Assembly (NCBI GenBank): GCA_017794705.1
Contig: CP051235.1
Coordinates: 62,001-126,000, forward strand
Reading direction: 5' to 3'
DNA length: 64,000 nt
Source of the DNA: Devosia sp.
GTDB taxonomy: Bacteria; Pseudomonadota; Alphaproteobacteria; Rhizobiales; Devosiaceae
Under the pieces are notes generated by a model. That model was not told the origin of the DNA. It saw nothing but the letters and a program-made list of their open reading frames with translations, and did no database searches. Below, piece by piece: positions 8,599-17,746 of the stretch. The position numbers were made by a program, and so were the translations under genes. Numbering within the stretch: the stretch's first letter is position 1; each line of letters begins with the position of its first letter.

Positions 8599-9558
8599 TT
8601 AGAGTGAGGCCAGCGCCGGGCGGGCGGGGCCGATTTCGACGGTGCCGGGCTGGGTGGCGATTCCGCGCACGACCCGGTTGGACACAAGATTGAGCACTGA
8701 AACGCTGTCGCCCATGCTGGCGTCGCTGAGGGCCTGGCCGCGAACGGTCAGGGTCATGACTCCGGTCTGGAACAGCAGAGTGACTTCGTCATTGCGGGCG
8801 ATCAGTAGCGGTTCGGAGACATCGGAAGGACGAAGTAACACGCCTTCGCGCATTTGCCGGTCGAGCTGTTTGCCGATGACATCTTCGTAGGCAAGTGTGC
8901 CGGTCGAGTCCGCGAACCCCACGGCGATTGGGCGCATGACGATGTCATCCGAGGAGATCACCGAACCGGCCTGAAGCGAGCGTGTCAGGTGCGGGGCGTC
9001 GACTGAGAACTCCAGGGAGCCGGTGAGCACCAGCGGCTCGTCCACGCCGTCCAGCGTGAACCGGGCGGTGAATGTCGGCGATCCGGACATGTAGCGCAGG
9101 TCGGTCAACGTGACGGGATTGGCGCTGTCAGCGGCATTCATCATCGGCAGTGGCGCGCCGACGTTCATGCGGACGGACATGGCACCCGGCAAAAGGCTGC
9201 GTTCATGCAGTTCGTCAGCGATCAGATCATTGAGCAGGCTTTCTGTCACCGGTGTTCCGGTCCGTGAAACCAGCACATCGCTGAGGCCGGGGTTTTCGAA
9301 CTCGACGAGCCCGACGCGCTGGGCTGCAGCGCGAATGGCGGGTAGTCCGACCCGCCCGGCTGTACCAGGGGCAGGGGCGCGGAACAGGGCTGTTTCGGCC
9401 CATTGCCCGGCATCCTCGAACATGTCGCCGACGGTAACGATGCGCGAACTGATGGTGACGCTATCGCGCAGCACCGGGGCGGCGAGGGCGGAGTTGGCAA
9501 GCGCCAGCGCGCTGAAGGCAAATGCGGCGGTGACCAAGGTCTTTTTCACGAGTTTCAT
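8599..9558 (-). CDS. flgA: Flagellar P-ring assembly chaperone FlgA
   Basis: A periplasmic chaperone for P-ring (FlgI) assembly. It has 319 residues with a cleavable signal peptide (about residues 1-26, ending ANSALA). The C-terminal SAF-like region (about residues 190-310) carries the family pattern LQAGSVISSDDI, then IGKQLDRQMREGVLL and a basic VRGQALSDASMGDSVSVLN segment. The N-terminal part is longer than in enterobacterial FlgA, as is normal in Alphaproteobacteria. It lies 19 bases downstream of flgG in the same operon. Confidence 0.93.
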   Translation of the reverse strand: MKLVKKTLVTAAFAFSALALANSALAAPVLRDSVTISSRIVTVGDMFEDAGQWAETALFRAPAPGTAGRVGLPAIRAAAQRVGLVEFENPGLSDVLVSRTGTPVTESLLNDLIADELHERSLLPGAMSVRMNVGAPLPMMNAADSANPVTLTDLRYMSGSPTFTARFTLDGVDEPLVLTGSLEFSVDAPHLTRSLQAGSVISSDDIVMRPIAVGFADSTGTLAYEDVIGKQLDRQMREGVLLRPSDVSEPLLIARNDEVTLLFQTGVMTLTVRGQALSDASMGDSVSVLNLVSNRVVRGIATQPGTVEIGPARPALASL

Positions 9559-9577
9559 GTCAGTTCACCTTTCCCGA

Positions 9578-10363
9578 TCAGCGCATCTGGCTGGTGGCGG
9601 CCATCATCTCGTCGGCACCGGAGACGACCCGCGAATTCATTTCGTAGGCGCGCTGGGCGGCGATCAGATCGGCGATTTCGGTCACAGCATTGACGTTGGC
9701 CAGCTCGAGGTAGCCCTGCAGCAGGTTGCCGTAGCCTTCCGAACCGGCAACGCCGATTTGGGCCGTGCCGCTGGCGCCGGTTTCAACGAATAGATTGTTG
9801 CCGATGGACTGCAAGCCGGCCTGGTTGACGAAACGGGCCAATTGCAGCTGGCCCAGTTCGGTGGGCGTTGCTTCATTGTTGAGATAGGCCTCGACCACAC
9901 CGTCTTCACTGATGGAGAGATCGGTGGCCGTGGCGGGTACCGTGATGCCGGGCTGGATTTCGTAACCGTCGACGGTGACGAACTGGCCCTGTGCGTCGCG
10001 CTCAAAGGCGCCATCCCGGGTGTAGGCGGTGCGGCCGTCGGGCAGGTTCACGACGAAATAGCCGTCGCCTCGGATGGCGACGTCAAGTTCCTTTTCGGTG
10101 ACCTGTACGCTGCCCTGGCTCATAATGCGGGCGGTGGCGGCGGTGCGCACGCCCGATCCGATCTCGATGCCGACCGGCACCTGGGTGCCCGTGTCGGAGG
10201 TCAGCGAACCGGCGCGGCGGTAGGATTGATAGAGTAAGTCCTGGAATTCGGCGCGCTGGCGTTTGAAGCCGGTGGTGCGCATGTTGGCGATGTTGTTGGA
10301 GATGACTTCAACATTCCGCTCCTGGGCGGCCATGCCGGACGATGCGATGTAAAGAGCTTTCAC
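9578..10363 (-). CDS. flgG: Flagellar distal rod protein FlgG
   Basis: A distal rod subunit of 261 residues, the normal length. The N-terminal rod signature MKALYIASSGMAAQERNVEV with the NNIAN motif comes first. The central GDGYFVVNLPDGRTAYTRDGAF block characterises FlgG, and the C-terminal coiled-coil ends with QRAYEMNSRVVSGADEMM. There is no signal peptide, as expected for a type III substrate. It lies 30 bases downstream of flgF. Confidence 0.97.
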   Translation of the reverse strand: MKALYIASSGMAAQERNVEVISNNIANMRTTGFKRQRAEFQDLLYQSYRRAGSLTSDTGTQVPVGIEIGSGVRTAATARIMSQGSVQVTEKELDVAIRGDGYFVVNLPDGRTAYTRDGAFERDAQGQFVTVDGYEIQPGITVPATATDLSISEDGVVEAYLNNEATPTELGQLQLARFVNQAGLQSIGNNLFVETGASGTAQIGVAGSEGYGNLLQGYLELANVNAVTEIADLIAAQRAYEMNSRVVSGADEMMAATSQMR

Positions 10364-10393
10364 TTCAAATTCTCCTTGCTGTTCCGGTCAGGA

Positions 10394-11131
10394 TCAATTG
10401 CTCAGGCGGCCCAGGGTCGAGATCGCTTCGCGGCGAAGCTCGTCCTGTTTCTGCAAGAGACTGGCCATGGATTCGTAGGCGCGCTGGACGCGCACCAGTT
10501 CGGCGATGGACTGGACGCCCGAGACGTTCGAGCGTTCGATGGCGCCCTGCATCACGCTGGTGTTGAGCGCGGCGAAGGGTTCACCACCGGAAAACAGGTT
10601 GTTGCCTTCGCGGGCGAGGATTTGCGGCTCTTCGAATTCAACGATGCGCAGGCGGCCCTTGTCACCCGCATCGGTCGAGATGGCACCGGTTGAATCGATG
10701 AAGATGTTGGTGTCGGCCGCCGAGAAGCGGATTTCGCCACCCTCGGACAGGACGGGATAGCCTTCGTTGGTCACCAGAAGGCCGGTATTGTCGAGTTTCA
10801 GAGTGCCCGTGCGGGTCCAGCGTTCGCCTGCCGGGGTGGCGACCGCGAGGAACCCTTCACCCTGCAGCGCCACATCCAGCGGGTTGCCGGTCTGGGTGAT
10901 GGCACCTTCCTGGAAATCGTGGATGGTCGCCCAGTCCTGAGTGAAGCTGAGGTCTTCGACGCCGCTGTCGTCCAGTTCGAACGAGGCGACCGGCATCACA
11001 TACTCTTCATAGAGTACGGTTTCTGCCTTGAACCCGGCGGTATTGATGTTGGCGACATTGTTGGCCAGCACGTCCATCTGACGGGCGAGGGCGATCTGCC
11101 GCGATAAGCCGATTAGTTGCGCGTTTTCCAT
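10394..11131 (-). CDS. flgF: Flagellar proximal rod protein FlgF
   Basis: A rod protein of 245 residues that is homologous to FlgG but shorter and more divergent. The N terminus has LSRQIALARQMDVLANNVAN, the middle has LQGEGFLAVATPAGERWTRTG, and the C terminus ends with VRVQRAYESMASLLQ. It heads the flgF-flgG-flgA-flgH operon and is divergent from fliL. A CtrA-like box lies in the shared upstream region, 203 bases before this start. Confidence 0.95.
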   Translation of the reverse strand: MENAQLIGLSRQIALARQMDVLANNVANINTAGFKAETVLYEEYVMPVASFELDDSGVEDLSFTQDWATIHDFQEGAITQTGNPLDVALQGEGFLAVATPAGERWTRTGTLKLDNTGLLVTNEGYPVLSEGGEIRFSAADTNIFIDSTGAISTDAGDKGRLRIVEFEEPQILAREGNNLFSGGEPFAALNTSVMQGAIERSNVSGVQSIAELVRVQRAYESMASLLQKQDELRREAISTLGRLSN

Positions 11132-11291
11132 TTTGCGCTACTCCCATTTAGTTTCGGCGCCACGTCGCTTCCCCAAGCTCGTGGAACCTGCCTTTGCAAA
11201 TGCAGGAGGCGTGCCAGTTTGAAAAAGGCATTTATTGCAATGGGTTGAGCAAAATTGAGGGAGGAAAGCTCTGCCAGGCCGGGACGGCAAC

Positions 11292-11349
11292 GGCAAATTT
11301 TACCCGGCAGTTTTTGCCGCTGAGCGGGCAATCGTAACCAATCGTTAAC
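11292..11349. promoter_or_regulatory. flgF/fliL divergent control region: GGCA dyads and CtrA-like box
   Basis: Two adjacent dyads, GGCAAATTTTACC (11292-11304) and GGCAGTTTTTGCC (11306-11318), are followed 16 bases later by GTAA-N7-TTAAC (11334-11349), 8 of 9 fixed positions of a CtrA box. The same kind of dyad flanks the CtrA-like box between flgI and fliX. Confidence 0.5.
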
Positions 11350-11408
11350 CATGGCCCGATTAGCTGCGGTGAACCGAATCTTCACGCCCGAAGCGGACTG
11401 CCGAGCCC

Positions 11409-11927
11409 ATGACCGACGTAGCAGATACAGCCGACATTCCCGAAAGCGAGGACGGCGATGTCATCGAGAAGAAGGGTGGCGGCAAGCTCAAGCTTCTGAT
11501 CATTGGCGGGGCAGCATTGCTGGTGGCACTGGTAGCCGGTGCGGCGCTTTATTTCTTGGTGCTCGCAGCGCCCACGGCGACGACCGAGGGCGAAACCGCC
11601 GCCGCGCCTGCGGTTGAAACGCCGGTCTACTTTTATGACCTGCCGCCGATGACGGTGAACCTGTCGAGTACCGAAGAGGATCCCCAGTTTTTGAAACTCG
11701 AGGTCGCGCTGGAGTTGTCCAGCGAAGAAATGCGCTCGGTGATCGCGCCACGCATGGCGCGGGTGATGGATGCGTTTCAGGTCTACCTGCGCGAGTTGCG
11801 CCGGACCGACCTTGAGGGATCCGCGGGTGTCTACCGGCTGAAGGAAGAGCTGCGGCGCCGGGTGAACCTGGCGATCTATCCGGCGGAAGTGGACAATATC
11901 CTGTTCAAAGAAATCCTGGTTCAATAG
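11409..11927 (+). CDS. fliL: Flagellar basal body-associated protein FliL
   Basis: A single-pass inner membrane protein around the stator/basal body that supports motor torque. It has 172 residues: a short acidic cytoplasmic tail, one membrane segment at about residues 28-52, and a periplasmic domain with YFYDLPPMTVNLSS, FLKLEVALELS and the C-terminal NILFKEILVQ of FliL. It is the first gene of fliL-fliM-DUF6468-motE, with fliM starting 9 bases after its stop. Confidence 0.95.
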   Translation: MTDVADTADIPESEDGDVIEKKGGGKLKLLIIGGAALLVALVAGAALYFLVLAAPTATTEGETAAAPAVETPVYFYDLPPMTVNLSSTEEDPQFLKLEVALELSSEEMRSVIAPRMARVMDAFQVYLRELRRTDLEGSAGVYRLKEELRRRVNLAIYPAEVDNILFKEILVQ

Positions 11928-11936
11928 GTGATCTGA

Positions 11937-13085
11937 ATGGCCGATCCCAAAGATCCCGACAAGTTGTCCGGTGACTGGCCGGCGGAGGACAGCGGTGCTG
12001 CGGGCGACGAGGGCGCCGGCTCCGATCAGGACTGGGCGGCGATGATTGCCGATGCCCAGAACGAGGAAGACGATACCGACCGGGTCCTGAATCAGGACGA
12101 GATCGACAGTCTTCTGGGCTTTGATCCCAATGCCTCGGGACAGACCGAGCTGTCTGGCATTCAAGCGCTGATCAATTCGGCGCTGGTGTCCTACGAGCGT
12201 TTGCCGATGCTCGAAATCGTGTTCGACCGGCTGGTGCGCCTGTCGACCACCTCGCTGCGCAATTTCACCTCGGACAATGTGGAAGTCTCGCTCGATTCGA
12301 TCTCCTCGGTGCGGTTTGGCGACTATATCAATTCCATCCCGCTGCCGGCGGTTCTCAGCGTCATCAAAGCGGAGGAATGGAACAATTTCGGGCTTTTGAC
12401 CGTCGACAGCAGCCTGATCTATTCGATGATCGACGTGCTGTTGGGCGGCAGGCGCGGGCACGGCGTGATCCGCATCGAGGGGCGGCCCTATACGACCATT
12501 GAGATGGCGCTTGCCCGCCGCATGATTGAACTGATCCTGCAGGATACGCACAAGGCGTTCGAACCTCTGACACCGGTCACCTTCACGCTGGAGCGCATGG
12601 AGACCAATCCGCGGTTTGCCGCCATCGCCCGGCCGGCCAACGCGGCGATCCTCGTTGAGTTCCGCATCGATATGGACGGACGCGGCGGCAAGATCGAGAT
12701 TCTTCTGCCCTACGCCACCATCGAGCCGATCCGTGAGCAGCTCTTGCAGATGTTCATGGGCGAGAAATTCGGCCGCGATGCGACCTGGGAAGGGCATCTG
12801 GCTACTGAAATTTACGCTGCGGACACGGATATCGAGGCCGTTCTGCACGAGGAAGACATACCCCTGTCACGCATTCTGACCCTCAAGGAGGGCGAGACGA
12901 TCATGTTCGAGCGGTCGCCGAGCGATCCGATCAAGCTACGCTGCGGGGATGTCGATCTTACCGAAGCGGTCATGGGGCACATCGGCAAGCAGGTTTCGGT
13001 CCGCGTCACGCGGCCGCTGAACCCGCCAAGCGTGACCATGGCCGTTTTCGACGCCATGGATGAAAGGTCGGAGGCAGAGGTATGA
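11937..13085 (+). CDS. fliM: Flagellar motor switch protein FliM
   Basis: A C-ring switch protein that binds phosphorylated CheY and passes the signal to FliG. It has 382 residues, somewhat longer than typical because of an acidic 45-residue N-terminal extension. The CheY-binding motif LNQDEIDSLLGF follows at about residues 51-62. The middle domain carries GGRRGHG-type and ARRMIELIL segments, and the C-terminal part has a FliN-like SpoA domain (LTLKEGETI, LRCGDVDL). Its stop overlaps the next start by four bases (ATGA). No fliN follows, so that gene lies outside the window. Confidence 0.96.
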   Translation: MADPKDPDKLSGDWPAEDSGAAGDEGAGSDQDWAAMIADAQNEEDDTDRVLNQDEIDSLLGFDPNASGQTELSGIQALINSALVSYERLPMLEIVFDRLVRLSTTSLRNFTSDNVEVSLDSISSVRFGDYINSIPLPAVLSVIKAEEWNNFGLLTVDSSLIYSMIDVLLGGRRGHGVIRIEGRPYTTIEMALARRMIELILQDTHKAFEPLTPVTFTLERMETNPRFAAIARPANAAILVEFRIDMDGRGGKIEILLPYATIEPIREQLLQMFMGEKFGRDATWEGHLATEIYAADTDIEAVLHEEDIPLSRILTLKEGETIMFERSPSDPIKLRCGDVDLTEAVMGHIGKQVSVRVTRPLNPPSVTMAVFDAMDERSEAEV

Positions 13086-13507
13086 ACGGGATACCCTACG
13101 GGTTGATCATTGAAGGCACGGTGGCGCTGCTCTTGTGCCTGACCATCGGCTATTGCGTGGTGCTGAATGCGCGCCTCAAACGGCTGCATGCCGACCGCGA
13201 AAGCCTGCGCGACATGATCAACGATCTGGTGCAGGCCACAACCATGGCCAATGGTGCCATCAAACAGTTGCGGGAAGTCGCGACCGAAGCCGATCTGACG
13301 CTGAACTCACGCCTTGAGGAAGCCGAGCGGTTCGGCATGGAACTGGCCAATCACGTGACCGCCGGGCAGACGGTGCTGGAGCGCATCCACAAGATCACCA
13401 GCGCCGCCCGGCATTCCGAGACCATCGCGCGGGTCGATCCGCAACGCGGCCAGTCGGCCCTGCAGCAACTTGACCTGCACAACAAGCGGCGGGGTCAGGC
13501 GGCGTGA
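13082..13507 (+). CDS. DUF6468-type membrane protein of the fliM operon
   Basis: A 141-residue protein with one N-terminal membrane segment (about residues 7-28) and a long helical, probably coiled-coil region with RLKRLHADRESLRDMI and ATTMANGAIKQLR. It matches what I know of the DUF6468 proteins encoded next to fliM in Alphaproteobacteria, whose function is not described. It overlaps fliM by four bases and is overlapped by the motE start (GTGA), so these genes are translationally coupled. A role at the motor or stator is inferred from context only. Confidence 0.7.
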   Translation: MNGIPYGLIIEGTVALLLCLTIGYCVVLNARLKRLHADRESLRDMINDLVQATTMANGAIKQLREVATEADLTLNSRLEEAERFGMELANHVTAGQTVLERIHKITSAARHSETIARVDPQRGQSALQQLDLHNKRRGQAA

Positions 13508-14298
13508 GATCCATCCGGCTGCTGCCCATCGTTCTCGTCGCGATCACGGCGCTGCTTCTGTTCAAGGGCATCGGCCTGTTGACGGATGGCGCCTATGTGC
13601 TGACGGGCACCGAGTTTGCCGTGGCGCAGACCGCGACGCAGTCCCTGTCGATCGGGGACGGGTCGGGTCAGTCCGGCGACGAACTGACGGATGCGGAATC
13701 GGCGGCGGCACGGAGGGCAGCGGATTCGCTTTTTTCGCGGGCGGCGCCCACGCCAATTGAAAGCCAGCAAATCGACGCGCTGATTGTCGAGGAGAACCGG
13801 CTTGGCGAAAAGGTCGAGTTTGGCTCCAATGATGGCAGCGAATTGACCGAGCGGGCCGTGCTGGAGCGGCTGGGCGAACGGCGGCTGGAACTGGACGCGC
13901 TGGAGCGCGAACTGGCCATGCGCGAGGACCTGGTGGCTGCAGCGGAAGCGCGCCTTAATGAACGCATCGCGGCGCTCGACGCGCTTGAGGCCCAGGTGCA
14001 GGCGCTGGTTGATGAAAAGAATGCGCTGGACGATCAGCAGTTTGCATCGCTGGTCAGCATGTATGAGACCATGAAGCCCAAGGATGCTGCCGCAGTCTTT
14101 GACAACCTCGACATGGAGGTGCTGCTGCGCCTCGCCATCTCGATCAATCCGCGCAAGATGTCACCTATCCTTGCCGAAATGCAAACGGGCCGCGCACAAA
14201 CACTCACCCTACTGATGGCGGCGGATCAAACCGAAGAACCGGTTCCGGCTTCCGCTCCGGACGAGTTCAGCGAACTGCCGCAAATCGTGGGGCAATAG
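13504..14298 (+). CDS. motE: MotE-family periplasmic motility protein
   Basis: A 264-residue protein with an N-terminal membrane anchor or signal (about residues 5-25), a low-complexity spacer and a coiled coil (about residues 110-185). It ends with an MgtE-N-like domain containing YETMKPKDAAAVFDNLDMEVLLRLAISINPRKM in pieces, the signature of MotE proteins. In Sinorhizobium MotE is a periplasmic chaperone for the motility protein MotC. The start is a GTG overlapping the previous stop. The symbol is given for the family, and whether the partner is the same here is unknown. Confidence 0.75.
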   Translation: MRSIRLLPIVLVAITALLLFKGIGLLTDGAYVLTGTEFAVAQTATQSLSIGDGSGQSGDELTDAESAAARRAADSLFSRAAPTPIESQQIDALIVEENRLGEKVEFGSNDGSELTERAVLERLGERRLELDALERELAMREDLVAAAEARLNERIAALDALEAQVQALVDEKNALDDQQFASLVSMYETMKPKDAAAVFDNLDMEVLLRLAISINPRKMSPILAEMQTGRAQTLTLLMAADQTEEPVPASAPDEFSELPQIVGQ

Positions 14299-14331
14299 GC
14301 TCTCGTAGCCGCTTGCCCGGGCCGCTCATGC

Positions 14332-14347
14332 TTAGGGAGAAGTTAAT
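14332..14347 (+). promoter_or_regulatory. CtrA-like box before the large TPR gene
   Basis: TTAG-N7-TTAAT lies 43 bases before the ATG at 14390, in the 91-base gap after motE. It matches 7 of 9 fixed positions of TTAA-N7-TTAAC and has the same orientation as the other flagellar boxes. Confidence 0.35.
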
Positions 14348-14389
14348 TGCTCTCACCTAGTGTGTCCGCAGCTTAATGGCCGGGCCGGT

Positions 14390-17300
14390 ATGACGTTTCG
14401 CAAATTCACACTGTTGGCGTTGAATTCGTGGCAGTTTGTCGCTGGCCTGGCGCTGGTTTTGCTGTGCCTGACGAGTGCTGCCCAGGCGCAAAGCCGGGTC
14501 ACGCTCGAAGCCTCGCGCATGGACGGTTATGGCCGGATGATTCTCAGTTTTGAGGATGATCTGGAACTGCCCGAATATTCGCTGAGTTCGGAAAACGGTG
14601 TGCTGGCGATCGAGTTCGAGGAACCGATCGATCTCGACATGCCGGAGATTTCGCTGGAACTCTCCGAATTCATTTCCGTGTCTCGCGTTGATCCGGATTC
14701 GACGGGCATTCGCTTCGGGTTACGGGCCGAGTTGCGGGTCAACACGATTGAGGCGGGCGAACAGCTTTACATCGATCTGTTGCCGGGCAATTGGGTCGGC
14801 CTGCCGCCGAGTCTGCCGCAGGACGTTGTGACCCGGCTGGCGGAGCGGGCGCAGGAGGCTGCAGAACTGGCTGAACAGCGCCGAATGGCGCAGCTGGCCC
14901 GGGAGCAGAACGCCACGGCGGAACTGAAGGTTGGCGTCAACCCGACCTTCGTGCGGCTGGAGTTTCACTGGAATGTCGACACCCCGGCCGATTTCAGCTT
15001 CGAGGATGAGATTGCGCAACTGAGATTTGCCTGGCCGGTGGCGATTGACCTGTTCCCGCTGAATGCCAGCCTGCCGCCGGAAGTTGAACGCGCCAGCACC
15101 GAAGTCTCCGCGGATGGCAACTTGCTGGAGTTTCGCCTGGCGGAAGGTGTGGAGCCGCGCTTTTACAGCATCAGTGAACGCGAGTATGTGATTGATCTGG
15201 ACCGGCTGGAGCCTGAAGCCTCGACGACAACGGCGGATGAACTGCTGGTGCTGGCCGAAGCGGAGGCCGAGGCCCGCAGGTTGGCCGAGGACAGTCAGGC
15301 GCAAGGCGAGGAAGCCTATATCGAGGGTCCGACGCCAGTCCCGCCGAGTATTCTTGAGGAACTGACGCCGCAGGTCAGCCGGGTAGGGGCGACCGTTCGG
15401 GTCAATTTCCCGTTCGAGGTTGAAACCCCGGCGGCGGTGTTCCGGCGTGGGGACGTGGTGTGGATGGTGTTCGACAGCACCGCCAATATCAACGCGCCGA
15501 ACGGAGCTGACGTGCTGGCTGAGGTCAGCGACGATTTCTCGGTGGTTTCCACCGGTGATACGCAGATCGTGCGGATGCAACTCGATCCCCAGCGGCTGGC
15601 GAGCCTCGGGTCACAGGGGCTGGGCTGGGTCGTTTCCATCGGTGATGTGGTGCTGGCGCCCACTGAGCCCATCAAATTGAACCGGCGGCAGACGCCTGAC
15701 GGCATTTTCGAGATCGCCGCTGATCTGGACCGGCCGGCGCGTGTCCATGAATTGCGCGACCCCGTGGTGGGAGACGTGCTTGAGGTGGTGACCATGTTCC
15801 CGCCTGCGCGCGGGCTTATCCGCAACCTGAGCTACGTCGATTTTCAGGCGCTGCGCACTGTACATGGCCTTGTCATCCAGCCGATAAACGAAGACCTTGA
15901 TATCGAGCTGACACGTCGGGAAGCGACCATTTCTGCCCGCGGTGGATTGACGGTGTCCTCCTTTGTTCAGTCGCGTACTGACGATGCCGCCCAGTCGGCC
16001 CTGACCCGGCGGGGCTTTGTGGATCTGCAACTCTATGAGGAACCGGACCTCGGCGTGTTGCGGAACGATATTGCCGAACTGGCCCAGGATGCCGCCTTGC
16101 TTGAGGGCCGGGAGCGCGAGAATGCACGGTTGGGTCTCGCACAGTCCTATCTCGCCAACGGCATGGCCAATGAGGCGGCCGGTGTTCTGAGAGTGATGAT
16201 CGAGGAGCATCAGGTCGATGACCTTTATGATGATGCGCAGGTGACACTGGCGGCAGCGCTCGTCCTGTCCTCGCGCCCTGAAGAGGCGCTGGGCATGCTC
16301 AACAGCCCACCGATGGTCGATGCAGTGGATTCGCTGATGTGGCGGTCCATCGCCCGCAACCAGACCGGCGATTTTGTCGGCGCACGGGTCGATGCGCTGG
16401 CGTCGGAAAGCGTCGTGCAATCATATCCCGTGTGGGTGCGCAACCTGTTCCTGCTCTCGGGCACGGAGGCGGCCATTGAAAGCCACGACCTGGAACTGGC
16501 GAACCGGCTGATTGACCGGGTGACCTATTCCGCGCTCAGCCGCGACGATGCCAGCCGGTTCCAGCTTCTGCAGGGCCGCATTGATGAACTCGGCCAACGT
16601 TTTGATGAGGCGCTGGATGTCTATGGGCAGGTGATAGCGCAGGATCTGCGACCGACAAAGTCCGAGGCCATCTATCGCACGGTGGCGCTGCTGGACCGAA
16701 TGGGCCGGCTCGATGCGACAAAGGCCGCCGAAACCCTGGCAGCCGAGGCCATGGTCTGGCGCGGCGGACCGCTGGAAGCGGACATGCTCGAACTTCTCGC
16801 GCGGCTGCAGTTCCGCAGCGGCAATTATCAAGGCGCCTTCGCCACTGTGAAGAACGCGTCCACCGCCCATCACCAGAACGATGAGCTCGTTGTGCTCAAC
16901 GACATGGCGCAGGACGTGTTCGCCGATCTTTATCTCAACGGCGAGGCCGACGGGCTGGAGCCCATCGATGCGCTCACGCTCTACTACGACTACCGGCAGT
17001 TGACCCCGCCGGGTGCGCGTGGCGATGAGATGATCCGCAATCTGGCGCGGCGGCTGATCCGGGTGGACCTTCTGGAGCAGGCCGCTGAACTGCTCGAGTA
17101 CCAGATCGATGCCCGTCTGCAGGGGGCCGCACGCGCACAGGTGGCGGCGGACCTTGCCGTCATCTACATCGCCGACCGGACACCGGAAAAGGCGCTGGAA
17201 GTGCTCAACCGCACCTCGATTGCCAACATGGCGCCATCGCTGGAGCGGCAGCGGCGCATCCTTGAGGCGCGGGCGCTGGTCGATGCCGGGCGGGCGCAAT

Positions 17301-17740
17301 TGGCTCTGGACGTGTTGCGCAACCTTGACGGGCGCGATGCTGATGAAATGCGGATTGATGCGTTGTGGCGCGAGGGCTCCTACCGCGAGGCGGCAGAGCG
17401 GATCGAACTGATGTATTCGCAACGCACCAGCGTTGAGGACCTGCCGCAAGTGGCGCGGCTGAGCCTGATCCGGGCCGGCACCGGGTTCGTTCTGGCGAAC
17501 GACGCCATCGGCCTCAGCCGGCTGCGCGGCAAGTTCGCGGACATCATGGCCGAAACGCCGGAATGGGCCATGTTCGACTATGTAACGGGGCCGATCACAC
17601 GGCAGAGCGAAGGCTTCCGCGAACTGGCGGTGGAACTGTCGGACCGGGATTCGCTGACCAACTTCCTCAATGCCTATCGGCAGACCTATGGTCAGGAAGG
17701 CGCGCTGGCGCCGGGCGCTGAGCAGTCGACACAGTCCTGA
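14390..17740 (+). CDS. Large secreted protein: AMIN-like beta modules plus TPR solenoid, flagellar cluster
   Basis: This 1116-residue protein has a signal peptide or anchor at residues 1-34 (ending TSAAQA). Three related beta-rich modules follow, at about residues 35-130, 175-290 and 320-430, each of the pattern x-V-R-L-x-F/Y then -A-x-E-F-. They resemble AMIN domains that bind cell-wall or envelope partners. A short Glu/Ala coiled coil links modules 1 and 2. From about residue 540 to the end it is a helical TPR solenoid (for example ENARLGLAQSYLANGMANEAAGV). The ATG at 14390 starts the signal peptide, and a GTG at 14360 has no ribosome site. Its place after motE suggests a periplasmic motor or stator-assembly role, but I recognise no named family. 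Confidence 0.7.
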   Translation: MTFRKFTLLALNSWQFVAGLALVLLCLTSAAQAQSRVTLEASRMDGYGRMILSFEDDLELPEYSLSSENGVLAIEFEEPIDLDMPEISLELSEFISVSRVDPDSTGIRFGLRAELRVNTIEAGEQLYIDLLPGNWVGLPPSLPQDVVTRLAERAQEAAELAEQRRMAQLAREQNATAELKVGVNPTFVRLEFHWNVDTPADFSFEDEIAQLRFAWPVAIDLFPLNASLPPEVERASTEVSADGNLLEFRLAEGVEPRFYSISEREYVIDLDRLEPEASTTTADELLVLAEAEAEARRLAEDSQAQGEEAYIEGPTPVPPSILEELTPQVSRVGATVRVNFPFEVETPAAVFRRGDVVWMVFDSTANINAPNGADVLAEVSDDFSVVSTGDTQIVRMQLDPQRLASLGSQGLGWVVSIGDVVLAPTEPIKLNRRQTPDGIFEIAADLDRPARVHELRDPVVGDVLEVVTMFPPARGLIRNLSYVDFQALRTVHGLVIQPINEDLDIELTRREATISARGGLTVSSFVQSRTDDAAQSALTRRGFVDLQLYEEPDLGVLRNDIAELAQDAALLEGRERENARLGLAQSYLANGMANEAAGVLRVMIEEHQVDDLYDDAQVTLAAALVLSSRPEEALGMLNSPPMVDAVDSLMWRSIARNQTGDFVGARVDALASESVVQSYPVWVRNLFLLSGTEAAIESHDLELANRLIDRVTYSALSRDDASRFQLLQGRIDELGQRFDEALDVYGQVIAQDLRPTKSEAIYRTVALLDRMGRLDATKAAETLAAEAMVWRGGPLEADMLELLARLQFRSGNYQGAFATVKNASTAHHQNDELVVLNDMAQDVFADLYLNGEADGLEPIDALTLYYDYRQLTPPGARGDEMIRNLARRLIRVDLLEQAAELLEYQIDARLQGAARAQVAADLAVIYIADRTPEKALEVLNRTSIANMAPSLERQRRILEARALVDAGRAQLALDVLRNLDGRDADEMRIDALWREGSYREAAERIELMYSQRTSVEDLPQVARLSLIRAGTGFVLANDAIGLSRLRGKFADIMAETPEWAMFDYVTGPITRQSEGFRELAVELSDRDSLTNFLNAYRQTYGQEGALAPGAEQSTQS

Positions 17741-17746
17741 CCGGTT

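Noticed and set aside
11292-11318. Sigma-54 promoter in the GGCA...TTTTTGCC elements
   Set aside because: The distance between the GG and GC dinucleotides is 8, not the required 10 bases.
11382-12848. Open frame of 488 codons on the minus strand opposite fliL and fliM
   Set aside because: It spans two unrelated real genes, shows a shadow composition and has no domain.
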